From positions 17,979 through 81,978 of the forward strand of contig CAJTCS010000006.1 in assembly GCA_910574995.1 (NCBI GenBank): a stretch of 64,000 bases of DNA, given 5' to 3'. The stretch is from Oscillospiraceae bacterium. GTDB taxonomy: Bacteria > Bacillota > Clostridia > Oscillospirales > Acutalibacteraceae. This document shows, in pieces, positions 15,476 through 24,458 of this stretch. How positions within the stretch are numbered: the first letter of the stretch is position 1; each line of letters begins with the position of its first letter. A program made the position numbers and the translations under genes. The notes below the pieces were generated by a model. The model worked only from the letters and a program-made list of their open reading frames with translations, was not told the origin of the DNA and ran no database searches.

Positions 15476-15504
15476 TTGATTCTTTGCCCGGGCTGTGATA
15501 GAAT
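15476..15504 (+). promoter_or_regulatory. promoter of pckG
   Basis: TTGATT at 15476-15481 and TAGAAT at 15499-15504 are 17 bases apart, 69 bases upstream of the pckG start. Confidence 0.55.
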
Positions 15505-15572
15505 GAGGCTGGGTAACAAGTGCCCCCTTTGTCACATATTTTTGCCCTGGCGGCGAAAGGAGATAACCAAAC

Positions 15573-17348
15573 ATGACCAACAATCAGTCCGTTTTAAGCT
15601 GGATCGAAGAGATGAAGGCTTTGGTCACCCCCGACCAGCTGGTGTGGATCGACGGCTCTGAGGAGCAGATCGAGGCCCTGCGCAAGGAGGCCTGCACCAC
15701 CGGCGAGATGATCAAGCTTAACGAGGAGAAGCTTCCCGGGTGCTACTACCACCGCACGGCCGTGAACGACGTGGCCCGCGTGGAGGACCGCACTTTCATC
15801 TGCGCCAAGAAGGAAGAGGACGCGGGCCCCACCAACCATTGGATGGAGCCGGAGAAGGCCTATAAGATGCTGTTCGACATTGCCCGGGGCAGCTATAAGG
15901 GCCGCACCATGTACGTCATCCCCTATTCCATGGGCCCTGTGGGCTCCCCCCTGGCTAAGATCGGCGTGGAGCTGACCGATTCTATCTATGTTGTGCTGAA
16001 CATGTGCATCATGACCCGCGTGGGCAACAAGGTATGGGAGGCCCTGGGCGACGGCACCGACTGGGTGAAGGGCCTGCACTGCAAGTGCGACATCGACGCG
16101 GAGAAGCGGTACATCTGCCACTTCCCCGAGGACAACTATATCATCAGCGTCAACTCCGGCTACGGCGGCAACGTGCTGCTGGGCAAGAAGTGCTTTGCCC
16201 TGCGCATCGCCTCTTACCAGGCCAAGAACGAAGGCTGGATGGCCGAGCACATGCTGATTCTGGGCATTGAGAACCCCAAGGGCGAGATCAAATATGTCTG
16301 CGCCGCGTTCCCCTCTGCCTGCGGCAAGACCAACCTGGCCATGATGATCCCCCCCGAGGGCTACAAGCAGAACGGCTATAAGGTATGGACCGTAGGCGAC
16401 GACATTGCCTGGATGCGCCCGGGCGCCGACGGCCGCCTGTACGCCATCAACCCGGAGAACGGCTTCTTCGGCGTGGCCCCCGGCACCAACATGAAGTCCA
16501 ACCCCAACGCCCTCATCTCTACCCAGAAGGGCACCATCTTCACCAACGTGGGCCGCAACCTGGACGAGAATACCGTCTGGTGGGAGAGCCTGGACAAGAA
16601 CCCCCCTGTCAACGCGCAGGAGTGGAAGGGCGCCGAGGTCAACGGCCCCGAATATACTGCCGAGGGCAACAAGCTGGCCCATCCCAACAGCCGCTTCACC
16701 GCCCCCGCCCAGAACTGCCCCTGCCTGTCCAGCGAGTTTGAGAACACCCAGGGCGTGCCTGTTTCCGCCATCATCTTCGGCGGCCGCCGCCCCGACACCG
16801 TGCCCCTGGTTTACCAGTCCCGCAGCTGGAACAACGGCGTGTTCATCGGCTCCATCACCGGCTCTGAGACCACCGCCGCCGCCGCCGGCGCCGTAGGCGT
16901 AGTCCGCCGCGACCCCATGGCCATGCTGCCCTTCTGCGGCTACCACATGGGCGACTACTTCCAACACTGGATCGAGATGGGCGAGAAGCTGGGGGACAAG
17001 GCCCCCAAGATCTTCAACGTCAACTGGTTCCGGGTAGACGGGGAAGGCCACTTCATTTGGCCCGGCTTTGGCGATAACCTGCGCGTGCTGGAGTGGATCA
17101 TCAAGCGTTGCGAGAACCAGGTGGACGCTGTGGAGACCCCCATCGGCTTTGTACCCAAGCCCGAGGATATCAACCTGGAGGGCCTGGAGGACTTCTCCAT
17201 CGAGACCCTGAAGGGCATCCTGGAGATCGACAAGGAGAAGTGGGCCAAAGAGGCCGCCGGCGTAGAGGAATTCTACACCAAGTTTGGCGACAAGCTGCCC
17301 GCCGCCCTGCGCCAGGAGCTGGAGACCCTGAAAGCCAACTGCCAGTAA
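15573..17348 (+). CDS. pckG: phosphoenolpyruvate carboxykinase (GTP)
   Basis: A 591-residue enzyme converting oxaloacetate and GTP to phosphoenolpyruvate, CO2 and GDP; in fermenting gut anaerobes it often runs in the CO2-fixing direction towards succinate or propionate. The GTP-class signature is clear: the kinase-1 P-loop FPSACGKTNLAMM at about 245-257, the metal site around GDDIAWMRPG, and FGGRRPDTVPLVYQS followed by the GTP-class GSITGSETTAAAAG. Length matches the GTP class (about 590-630), not the ATP class. GGCGAAAGGAG precedes the ATG. It is monocistronic, with its own promoter and terminator. Strong codon bias towards GC-ending codons suggests high expression. Confidence 0.97.
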   Translation: MTNNQSVLSWIEEMKALVTPDQLVWIDGSEEQIEALRKEACTTGEMIKLNEEKLPGCYYHRTAVNDVARVEDRTFICAKKEEDAGPTNHWMEPEKAYKMLFDIARGSYKGRTMYVIPYSMGPVGSPLAKIGVELTDSIYVVLNMCIMTRVGNKVWEALGDGTDWVKGLHCKCDIDAEKRYICHFPEDNYIISVNSGYGGNVLLGKKCFALRIASYQAKNEGWMAEHMLILGIENPKGEIKYVCAAFPSACGKTNLAMMIPPEGYKQNGYKVWTVGDDIAWMRPGADGRLYAINPENGFFGVAPGTNMKSNPNALISTQKGTIFTNVGRNLDENTVWWESLDKNPPVNAQEWKGAEVNGPEYTAEGNKLAHPNSRFTAPAQNCPCLSSEFENTQGVPVSAIIFGGRRPDTVPLVYQSRSWNNGVFIGSITGSETTAAAAGAVGVVRRDPMAMLPFCGYHMGDYFQHWIEMGEKLGDKAPKIFNVNWFRVDGEGHFIWPGFGDNLRVLEWIIKRCENQVDAVETPIGFVPKPEDINLEGLEDFSIETLKGILEIDKEKWAKEAAGVEEFYTKFGDKLPAALRQELETLKANCQ

Positions 17349-17400
17349 ACACAGGCGCGGCTGACGCGCTTGCACAAAGCATTGCATAAAAGCGGACAAG

Positions 17401-17437
17401 AGGGCGGGCCCTGTTAAGGGGCCCGCCCTTTCTTTTT
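17401..17437 (+). terminator. intrinsic terminator of pckG
   Basis: GGGCGGGCCC pairs with GGGCCCGCCC around TGTTAAG-type loop sequence and is followed by TTTCTTTTT. Confidence 0.85.
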
Positions 17438-17491
17438 GCCCGGCTTCCGGGGCTTGTTCGCAAAACCGCAAGGGCCCCGGGAAAAATACCC

Positions 17492-17520
17492 TTGCATTTT
17501 CGGGGAAAAGGTGGTATACT
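17492..17520 (+). promoter_or_regulatory. promoter of rpmE
   Basis: TTGCAT at 17492-17497 and TATACT at 17515-17520 with 17 bases between, 47 bases before the rpmE start. Confidence 0.65.
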
Positions 17521-17566
17521 ACGTCATGTTTGGGTACGGCATCAAAAAAGAAGAGGTGAAACGAGA

Positions 17567-17767
17567 ATGAAGCAGAATATACATCCCGACTACCAGGAGA
17601 CCACCATCACCTGCGCCTGCGGCAATGTGATTAAGACGCGGTCTACCAAGAAGGACATCAAGGTCGAAATATGTTCAAAATGCCATCCGTTTTTCACGGG
17701 CAAGCAGAAGCTGGTGGATACCAGCGGCCGTGTGGATATGTTCAAGAAGCGTTACGGCCTGAAATAA
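17567..17767 (+). CDS. rpmE: 50S ribosomal protein L31, zinc-binding form
   Basis: A 66-residue protein starting [20 protein letters not shown] and continuing [15 protein letters not shown] and [12 protein letters not shown], the standard bacterial L31. All four cysteines of the zinc-binding (C+) type are present: Cys16, Cys18, Cys36 and Cys39. It therefore is not the zinc-independent paralogue made in zinc starvation. ATG 17567 follows AAGAGGTGAAACGAGA. Confidence 0.97.
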   Translation: MKQNIHPDYQETTITCACGNVIKTRSTKKDIKVEICSKCHPFFTGKQKLVDTSGRVDMFKKRYGLK

Positions 17768-17860
17768 GGGCAGTGCGCGGGAAAGCGATGACAGCCTATA
17801 GGCGGTGCAGCAGTGCGCCGCCTGTTTTCTGTTCCCGGTTTTCAGAAAGGGGGCGGGCCT

Positions 17861-18487
17861 GTGGAGTACATCACGGTGGCGGGGCAGGGCCAGGCCGAAT
17901 TTGTGGAAAAGAAATCACGGTTCATTGGCAGCTGCTGCCCTGTGCAGACGGAGGAAGAGGCCCTGGCGTTTATAGAAGAGAAAAAGAAACAGTATTGGGA
18001 CGCCTCGCACAACGTATACGCCTATGTGCTGCGGGAGGGGGGCGTGCAGCGGTTTTCTGACGACGGCGAGCCCCAGGGCAAGGCGGGCATACCGGTAATC
18101 GATTCCCTGAAAAAATCCGGGGTGACAGACGCGGTGGTGGTAGCCACCCGGTACTTCGGGGGCACCCTGCTGGGGGGCGGCGGGCTGATACGGGCCTATT
18201 CCCATACGGCTACCGTCGGCGTCCAGGCGGCGGGGAAGGTGCTGATGCGGGAATGCCTGCTGTTGCGCGTAGAGTGCGACTATGCCCTGTACGGCAAGGT
18301 ACAGGGCATTATACCGGAAAGCGGCGGGAGCGTGGACGGGACGGAATTTTTAGAGAAGGTGGCCATGCGGTTCCACCTGGCGCCGGAGGGGCTGCCCGCC
18401 CTGCAGAAGCGCCTGGCGGACGCGACCGGCGGGAAGGCCGCCGCCCAGGAGGAGGGGCGGCGCTTCTTCCCCTTCCCTTGCGTATAG
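17861..18487 (+). CDS. YigZ/IMPACT-family protein
   Basis: A 208-residue protein with the UPF0029 core: EKKSRFIGSCCPV, KKKQYWDASHNVYAYVLREG, RFSDDGEPQGKAGIPVIDSL and VATRYFGGTLLGGGGLIRAY. The strings DDGEP and R-Y-F-G-G are the conserved putative binding surface. Members bind ribosomes or nucleotides; the true activity is not settled. The start is probably GTG 17861, with AAAGGGGG upstream; an in-frame ATG at 17813 lacks a site and conservation. It is followed by dgt. Confidence 0.9.
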   Translation: MEYITVAGQGQAEFVEKKSRFIGSCCPVQTEEEALAFIEEKKKQYWDASHNVYAYVLREGGVQRFSDDGEPQGKAGIPVIDSLKKSGVTDAVVVATRYFGGTLLGGGGLIRAYSHTATVGVQAAGKVLMRECLLLRVECDYALYGKVQGIIPESGGSVDGTEFLEKVAMRFHLAPEGLPALQKRLADATGGKAAAQEEGRRFFPFPCV

Positions 18488-18605
18488 GGGCCAGGCCGGG
18501 TATAGCGGGAAAAAATTTCCCGGGGAACAAGCATTTTCATTATCCCCTGCGTATATATTAGGCAAACGCCCCTGCTGTGGGCAGATGGAGGGAGATGGAC
18601 AGGCC

Positions 18606-19610
18606 ATGACAGTACGGGAAGAGATACAGCGGCGGGAAAGGGAAGACCTGGCCCCCTGGGCGGCCAGGTCGGCCGAGACGAAGGGGCGCAAGCGCCCAGA
18701 GGCGGAATGCCCCTTGCGCACGCCTTACCAGCGCGACCGGGACCGGGTGATACACTGCAAGTCTTTCCGCCGGCTGAAGCATAAGACACAGGTGTTCCTC
18801 TCCCCAGAGGGGGACCATTACCGCACCCGGCTGACCCACACCCTGGAGGTTTCCCAGATTGCCCGCACCATCGCCAGGGCGCTGCGGCTGAACGAGGACC
18901 TGACCGAGGCGGTGGCCTTGGCCCACGACCTGGGCCACACGCCCTTTGGCCATGCGGGCGAGCGGGCCCTGAACGCCCTGCTGCCCAACGGCTTCCGGCA
19001 CTATGAGCAGAGCGTGCGGGTGATTGGCCGCCTGGAAAAGGACGGCCGGGGGCTGAACCTGACTTATGAGGTGGCCAACGGCGTGCTGTGCCATACAGAC
19101 GGCCTGGAAGCGGAGACCGCCGAAGGGCGCGTTGTGCGGTGGGCGGACCGGATCGCCTACATAAACCATGACATTGACGACGCCATACGGGCCGGGGTGC
19201 TGCGGGAGGAGGACATCCCCCGGGACATCACGGACAAGCTGGGGCACAACAAGACCCAGCGGCTGACCACGCTGATCGCCTCGGTGGTTGAGAACAGCGC
19301 GGAGGGCAGGATCGGCATGGACCCGGAGACAAAGGAACGGTATGAGGCCCTGCAGGCCTTTATGCACGAGGCGGTGTACCGGAACGAATATGCCAAAAAG
19401 GAAGAGAAAAAGGTGCCGCATATTATCCACAGCCTTTTTACCTATTTCCTCCAGCACCCGCAGGCCCTGCCAGGCTATATGCAGGCCATCGCCCGGGAGG
19501 AAGGCCCCCAGCGGGCGGCCTGCGACTATGTGGCGGGCATGACGGACCACTTTGCCGTGGCCAAGTACCAAGAACTGTTCATCCCCAAGGCCTGGAACCT
19601 GGGGCTGTGA
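18606..19610 (+). CDS. dgt: deoxyguanosinetriphosphate triphosphohydrolase-like HD protein
   Basis: A 334-residue HD-domain enzyme. The metal ligands lie in RLTHTLEVSQIAR (His), ALAHDLGHTPFGH (the HD pair with a further His) and RWADRIAYINHDIDD (late Asp). The lead DRDRVIHCKSFRRLKHKTQV is typical of dNTPase family 2. It cleaves dNTPs to nucleoside and triphosphate. Gene order dgt-dnaG-rpoD is common in Clostridia, placing dNTP control beside primase and the main sigma factor. ATG 18606 follows GGAGGGAGATGG. Confidence 0.92.
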   Translation: MTVREEIQRREREDLAPWAARSAETKGRKRPEAECPLRTPYQRDRDRVIHCKSFRRLKHKTQVFLSPEGDHYRTRLTHTLEVSQIARTIARALRLNEDLTEAVALAHDLGHTPFGHAGERALNALLPNGFRHYEQSVRVIGRLEKDGRGLNLTYEVANGVLCHTDGLEAETAEGRVVRWADRIAYINHDIDDAIRAGVLREEDIPRDITDKLGHNKTQRLTTLIASVVENSAEGRIGMDPETKERYEALQAFMHEAVYRNEYAKKEEKKVPHIIHSLFTYFLQHPQALPGYMQAIAREEGPQRAACDYVAGMTDHFAVAKYQELFIPKAWNLGL

Positions 19611-19761
19611 CGCGGCTGTGTACCCGGGCCCGTCCCGCTGCCAAAGCGGCGGAAGGCGTAGGCAGCCTGTAGAGCCGGGAAGCGGTAAAGCGGCGGGACG
19701 CCCAATGGACACAGACGGGAAAATTTTTGCAGGGCCTTGACAGGAAGGGGGGAGGGGGAGC

Positions 19762-21525
19762 GTGGCGTTCCCACCGGAGTTTTTACAAGAGCTGGAGGCC
19801 CGCAGCCCCCTGGAGGAGATTGCGGCAAGCTATGTGGAGCTGAAGCGCCGGGGCCGGAACCTGGTGGGGCTGTGCCCCTTCCACAACGAGAAGACCCCCT
19901 CCTTCAACATATACCCGGACAACAATTCCTATTACTGCTTCGGCTGCCAGAACGGCGGCGGCGTGGTGAATTTTGTCATGAACATCGAACGGCTGGACTT
20001 CCCCGAGGCTGTGCGCTGGCTGGCCCAGCGGGCAGGCATGCCCCTGCCCGAGGACAGCGTGGACGACAGCCTTTCCAAGCTGCGGGTGCGCATTTTGGAG
20101 ATCAACCGGGAGGCGGGGCGCTTCTTTTATAAGACGCTCTCTACGCCAGAGGGGCGGGAGGGCCTGGAGTACCTGCGCCGCCGGGGCCTGGACGGGGCTG
20201 CCATCCGGCATTTCGGGCTGGGGTTCTCCCCGGCGGGGGGCTTTGCTTTGGTAAACCATCTGCGGGGGAAGGGCTACTCTACAGAGGAGATGGTGCAGGC
20301 GGACGTGGCGCGCATGTCTAAAAACGGCAACCCTTACGACCGGTACCGGGGCCGGGTGATGTTCCCCATCTTCGACCTGCGGGGCAACGTGGTGGCCTTT
20401 GGGGGGCGCATCCTTACCGACGAGAAGCCCAAATACATCAACACCGCCGACACCCTGGTGTACCACAAAAGCAGCGGCCTTTTCGCCATGAATTTTGCCA
20501 AGAACCACGGCTCGCGCACCTTGATCCTGGCAGAGGGCTATATGGACGTAATCGCCCTCCACCGGGCGGGCTTTACAAACGCCATCGCCTCGTTGGGCAC
20601 CTCGCTGACAGAGGAGCAGGCCCGCGTCATCAAGCGGTATGCCGACGAGGCCGTGATCTGTTACGATTCCGACGAAGCCGGCCGCCGGGCTACCCAGCGG
20701 GCCATCCCCATCCTGCGGGGGGCCGGCCTGCGGGTGCGGGTGGTTACGGTGCCTGGCGGCAAGGACCCGGACGAGTTTATGAAGCTGCATGGGGAAGACG
20801 GCCCCCTGCGCTTTAAGCAGCTGCTGGAAAAGGGCGGCACGGACACGGAGTACCGCCTGGGGGCTATCCGGGACAAGTATGACCTTTCCGTGGACGAGGG
20901 GAAGTACCGCTATATGCAAGAGGCGGTGGAGCAGGTGCTGTGCAGGCTGCAAAACCCCATGGAGCGGGAGGTGTACGCCAACCGCCTTTCCGGGGAGACG
21001 GGGGTGGGCGCGGCCAGCATTTTGGAGACCTGCAGGCGGCTGGCGGCGCGGGGGGCGAAAAAAGAAGAAAAAAAACGCATACAGGCCCAGCAGGAGGTTA
21101 CGGCGGCCCGCAGCGTGGCCAACCCGGAGAAGAAACGGCACCTGCGGGCGGCGCTGGCAGAGGAGGGGGCCATCGCGTTCCTGTTCCGCAACCAGGGCAA
21201 GGCCCAGGAGCTGGAAAAGCTGATACCGCCGGAAATCTTCGTGACCGCCTGGAACCAAAGAGTATATAAGCTTTTGCTGGGTAAAATACGGTATGCGGAC
21301 GTGTCTTTGGCAGAATTTTCCCAGGGGCTGACCGGGGAGGAGACGGCCGAGCTGACGCGCATCCTGGCGGAAAGCCAGGCCGCGCCCCCCACCTGGAAGG
21401 ACATGGAGGCGTACGCCAAGCTTATACAGGGGGAGAAGGGCTTTTCAGACCCAGAGTGGGTGAAAGGGGCCAGCCCCGACGACATACAGCGGCAGCTGCA
21501 GGCGCTGCGGGACCGGAAAGCGTGA
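19762..21525 (+). CDS. dnaG: DNA primase
   Basis: A 587-residue primase that makes RNA primers at the fork. The zinc-binding domain shows CPFHNEKTPSF then CFGC (about residues 38-65), followed by RGRVMFPIFDLRGNVVAFGG and the TOPRIM motif LILAEGYMDVIAL near residue 255 with its later DSDEAGRRA metal site. The C-terminal domain, which meets DnaB helicase, is divergent and Lys/Glu-rich, as usual. It starts at GTG 19762 after GGAGGGGGAG. rpoD follows after 66 bases, the classic macromolecular synthesis pair. Confidence 0.96.
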   Translation: MAFPPEFLQELEARSPLEEIAASYVELKRRGRNLVGLCPFHNEKTPSFNIYPDNNSYYCFGCQNGGGVVNFVMNIERLDFPEAVRWLAQRAGMPLPEDSVDDSLSKLRVRILEINREAGRFFYKTLSTPEGREGLEYLRRRGLDGAAIRHFGLGFSPAGGFALVNHLRGKGYSTEEMVQADVARMSKNGNPYDRYRGRVMFPIFDLRGNVVAFGGRILTDEKPKYINTADTLVYHKSSGLFAMNFAKNHGSRTLILAEGYMDVIALHRAGFTNAIASLGTSLTEEQARVIKRYADEAVICYDSDEAGRRATQRAIPILRGAGLRVRVVTVPGGKDPDEFMKLHGEDGPLRFKQLLEKGGTDTEYRLGAIRDKYDLSVDEGKYRYMQEAVEQVLCRLQNPMEREVYANRLSGETGVGAASILETCRRLAARGAKKEEKKRIQAQQEVTAARSVANPEKKRHLRAALAEEGAIAFLFRNQGKAQELEKLIPPEIFVTAWNQRVYKLLLGKIRYADVSLAEFSQGLTGEETAELTRILAESQAAPPTWKDMEAYAKLIQGEKGFSDPEWVKGASPDDIQRQLQALRDRKA

Positions 21526-21591
21526 AGGCCCCCTTTGGCAAGGGGGCTGGCGGGAGAGCGACGGGAATCATAGAAAGGAATGGTAGCAAGC

Positions 21592-22686
<1,095 letters not shown>

Positions 22687-22736
22687 GGCCCTTCGGGCGG
22701 GGGCCGACATATAGGATAAGGGGCGGTAGAACAGGG

Positions 22737-23189
22737 ATGGTCATGACACTGGAAGCGGACTACGCCGTGCGAATCGTAGAATACTTGACGAAGCATCCCT
22801 GCCGGTGCGATGCGAAGACCATTTCAGAGCAGATGCAGGTGCCCCTGCGGTTCTCGCTGAAAATTTTGCGGAAGCTGGTGGCCGAGGGGATGGTATGCTC
22901 GTATAAAGGCGCCAAAGGGGGGTATACCCTGGCAAAGCCCGCCGGGGAGATCACGCTGCTGGCGGTGATCGAATCGGTGGAAGGGGAGTATATGCTTAGC
23001 CGCTGCCAGAAGGAGGAGTACAGCTGCGGCCGGGCCCATTGCCGCCTGCACGCCATCTATGAGAAGGTCTCCCAGGACGTGCGCAAGGAACTGGGAAGCT
23101 ACACCTTCGATGTGATCTGCGCGGAAAGCAAGGAGGGGTGCCGCGATGGTGCCGTTGGTGCTGATAAAGCGGGCCCGGATATTGGATAA
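22737..23189 (+). CDS. Rrf2-family transcriptional regulator
   Basis: A 150-residue winged-helix regulator starting MVMTLEADYAVRIVEYLTKH, with the HTH segment ISEQMQVPLRFSLKILRKLV and the wing GMVCSYKGAKGGYTLAKPAG. Between helices lies CQKEEYSCGRAHC, a three-cysteine cluster of the sort that holds an iron-sulphur cluster in IscR or NsrR. It may therefore sense iron-sulphur status, nitric oxide or redox state. Translation can begin at ATG 22737 or 22743. A small gene overlaps its end by 44 bases with its own ribosome binding site. Confidence 0.9.
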   Translation: MVMTLEADYAVRIVEYLTKHPCRCDAKTISEQMQVPLRFSLKILRKLVAEGMVCSYKGAKGGYTLAKPAGEITLLAVIESVEGEYMLSRCQKEEYSCGRAHCRLHAIYEKVSQDVRKELGSYTFDVICAESKEGCRDGAVGADKAGPDIG

Positions 23190-23352
23190 GCTGAAAAAGG
23201 CCGGGGCTGTCAGCCCCCAGGCGGCCATAACCCTGGAAGAAGCCGGGGTTGCAAAGGGCGACCGGGGATACCCGGGGCTTGTAAAGATGATGCTGCGTGA
23301 GAAGGACATAGCGGAGGCCGGGCCCGGGCTATTTTATGTACGGGAAGAATAG
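23146..23352 (+). CDS. small hypothetical protein overlapping the Rrf2 gene
   Basis: A 68-residue frame starting MVPLVLIKRARILDKLKKAG, with AAGGAGGGG exactly 8 bases before ATG 23146, the best-spaced ribosome binding site in this operon. It begins 44 bases inside the Rrf2 gene in another frame. The sequence alternates short helices (RARILDKLKKAGAV, QAAITLEEAGV, YPGLVKMMLRE) and ends EAGPGLFYVREE, a pattern like a small winged-helix domain. Function is unknown; the coupling suggests it works with the Rrf2 regulator. Confidence 0.65.
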   Translation: MVPLVLIKRARILDKLKKAGAVSPQAAITLEEAGVAKGDRGYPGLVKMMLREKDIAEAGPGLFYVREE

Positions 23353-23368
23353 GCAGTAAAAATAAAGC

Positions 23369-23398
23369 CGCGCCTGGATGGGCGCGGCCTGCTTGTGT
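23369..23398. terminator. intrinsic terminator between convergent genes
   Basis: GCCGCGCC pairs with GGCGCGGC around TGGATG-like loop sequence at 23369-23390, followed by TGCTTGTGTTTT. It ends the rpoD/Rrf2 transcripts and may serve the convergent lipoprotein gene as well, since AAAATAAA lies on its other side. Confidence 0.65.
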
Positions 23399-23417
23399 TT
23401 TGCATTTTTGTTATATT

Positions 23418-24155
23418 TTATTCCGTTGCCCGGGGCATCGGTGTGACTTGCGGGCCGGGGGTAGGGTCGTCCGGGGGGCCGTTGTATGTCTTGATATCCT
23501 CTGGGGCGGGGGATATCACCTGGTCTTCCAAAAATTCGCTCAGGCCGCCGTCGTCCGGGATATGGACGGCGGTGAACTTGCCCTCTTCATTGAACCAAGC
23601 CGCGCCTTGGATGGTGAAAGTGGTTTCCGTACCGTCCTTTTCCGTAAGGGTGACGGGGGCGGTGAACTGCCAAAAGCCGTCTTCCAGGTACTCGCTTACT
23701 ACAGAGGCGCAGGCTAAAGTGGAGCCATCCGCCCAACCCAGCATCTTTTCCAGGCCCACAGGGAAGTCGGGGTTTATGCCGTAGCGGGAATACCGGGGGC
23801 CGATAATACCAAGGGCGGCTACATAGCTGTTGGCATAGCTGTCGGAAAGGGTGGTAAGCTCCTCCAGCACACCGGGGGCGAAATCGTCCGGGTGGAAGCG
23901 GGAGCGGTCGTGGGCTTCCCAGGCCCGCAGGGCTTCGGGGAAGCTTTCTGTTTCATGGTTCCAGAAGAGGGCCTTGCGGTTTTCCTCGTCTTGGTGGTAT
24001 TCGTCCGGTAAGGTGTAAAGGGCGGCGGCCAGCGAAAAAATGCGGTCCTCCGGCGTGCCGCAGCTGCACAAAGGGGCGGGTTCCGCGCTTTTGGCGGAAC
24101 AACCCGCCAGGCAGAGCAGGAGGGCAGCCAGGCAAAGGGCAAAGGCTTTTTTCAT
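23418..24155 (-). CDS. putative secreted lipoprotein
   Basis: A 245-residue product with a clean lipoprotein signal: MKKAFALCLAALLLCLAGCS, where the Cys of LAGC (residue 19) would be lipidated and the chain held on the outer face of the membrane. The mature part is acidic and unrecognised. It includes a DGTETTFTIQGAAWFNEEGK strand pair and a Pro-rich tail (PPDDPTPGPQVTPMPR). ATG 24155 is chosen because the signal begins there. Divergent from rpoB with about 300 bases between. Role unknown. Confidence 0.78.
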   Translation of the reverse strand: MKKAFALCLAALLLCLAGCSAKSAEPAPLCSCGTPEDRIFSLAAALYTLPDEYHQDEENRKALFWNHETESFPEALRAWEAHDRSRFHPDDFAPGVLEELTTLSDSYANSYVAALGIIGPRYSRYGINPDFPVGLEKMLGWADGSTLACASVVSEYLEDGFWQFTAPVTLTEKDGTETTFTIQGAAWFNEEGKFTAVHIPDDGGLSEFLEDQVISPAPEDIKTYNGPPDDPTPGPQVTPMPRATE

Positions 24156-24237
24156 AGGGCAAGCGCCGCCTTTCAGGGGGAAGGCCCATAAAATAAGGAA
24201 AAACCGCCCAAAGGCGGGAAAAAGTGCAAAGAAACGC

Positions 24238-24458
24238 TTGACAAGCCCGGGGAAATGCGGTACACTAACATAATGTATCACCATGGGGTTGGAAGGCCTG
24301 CCCAGTACTACAACACAGTATAGCATAAAGGGCAAAAATAATCAAGAGTTTTGCCGAAAAAAGTGCAAACTGTGCCGGGTGCTTCTGTCCCGCGCCGCAT
24401 TTTGGAAGATTTTTGGGAACGACAGACGACAAAAAAAGATTGGAGAGTGGCTGAGCCA
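24238..24458 (+). promoter_or_regulatory. rpoB promoter and leader
   Basis: TTGACA at 24238-24243 and TACACT at 24261-24266 are 17 bases apart. Transcription would start near 24273, leaving about 185 bases of leader before rpoB. I see no ribosomal-protein (L10-type) leader and rplJ/rplL are not upstream, so rpoB here seems to have its own promoter. The rest of the 303-base gap to the lipoprotein gene holds nothing else I can support. Confidence 0.65.
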
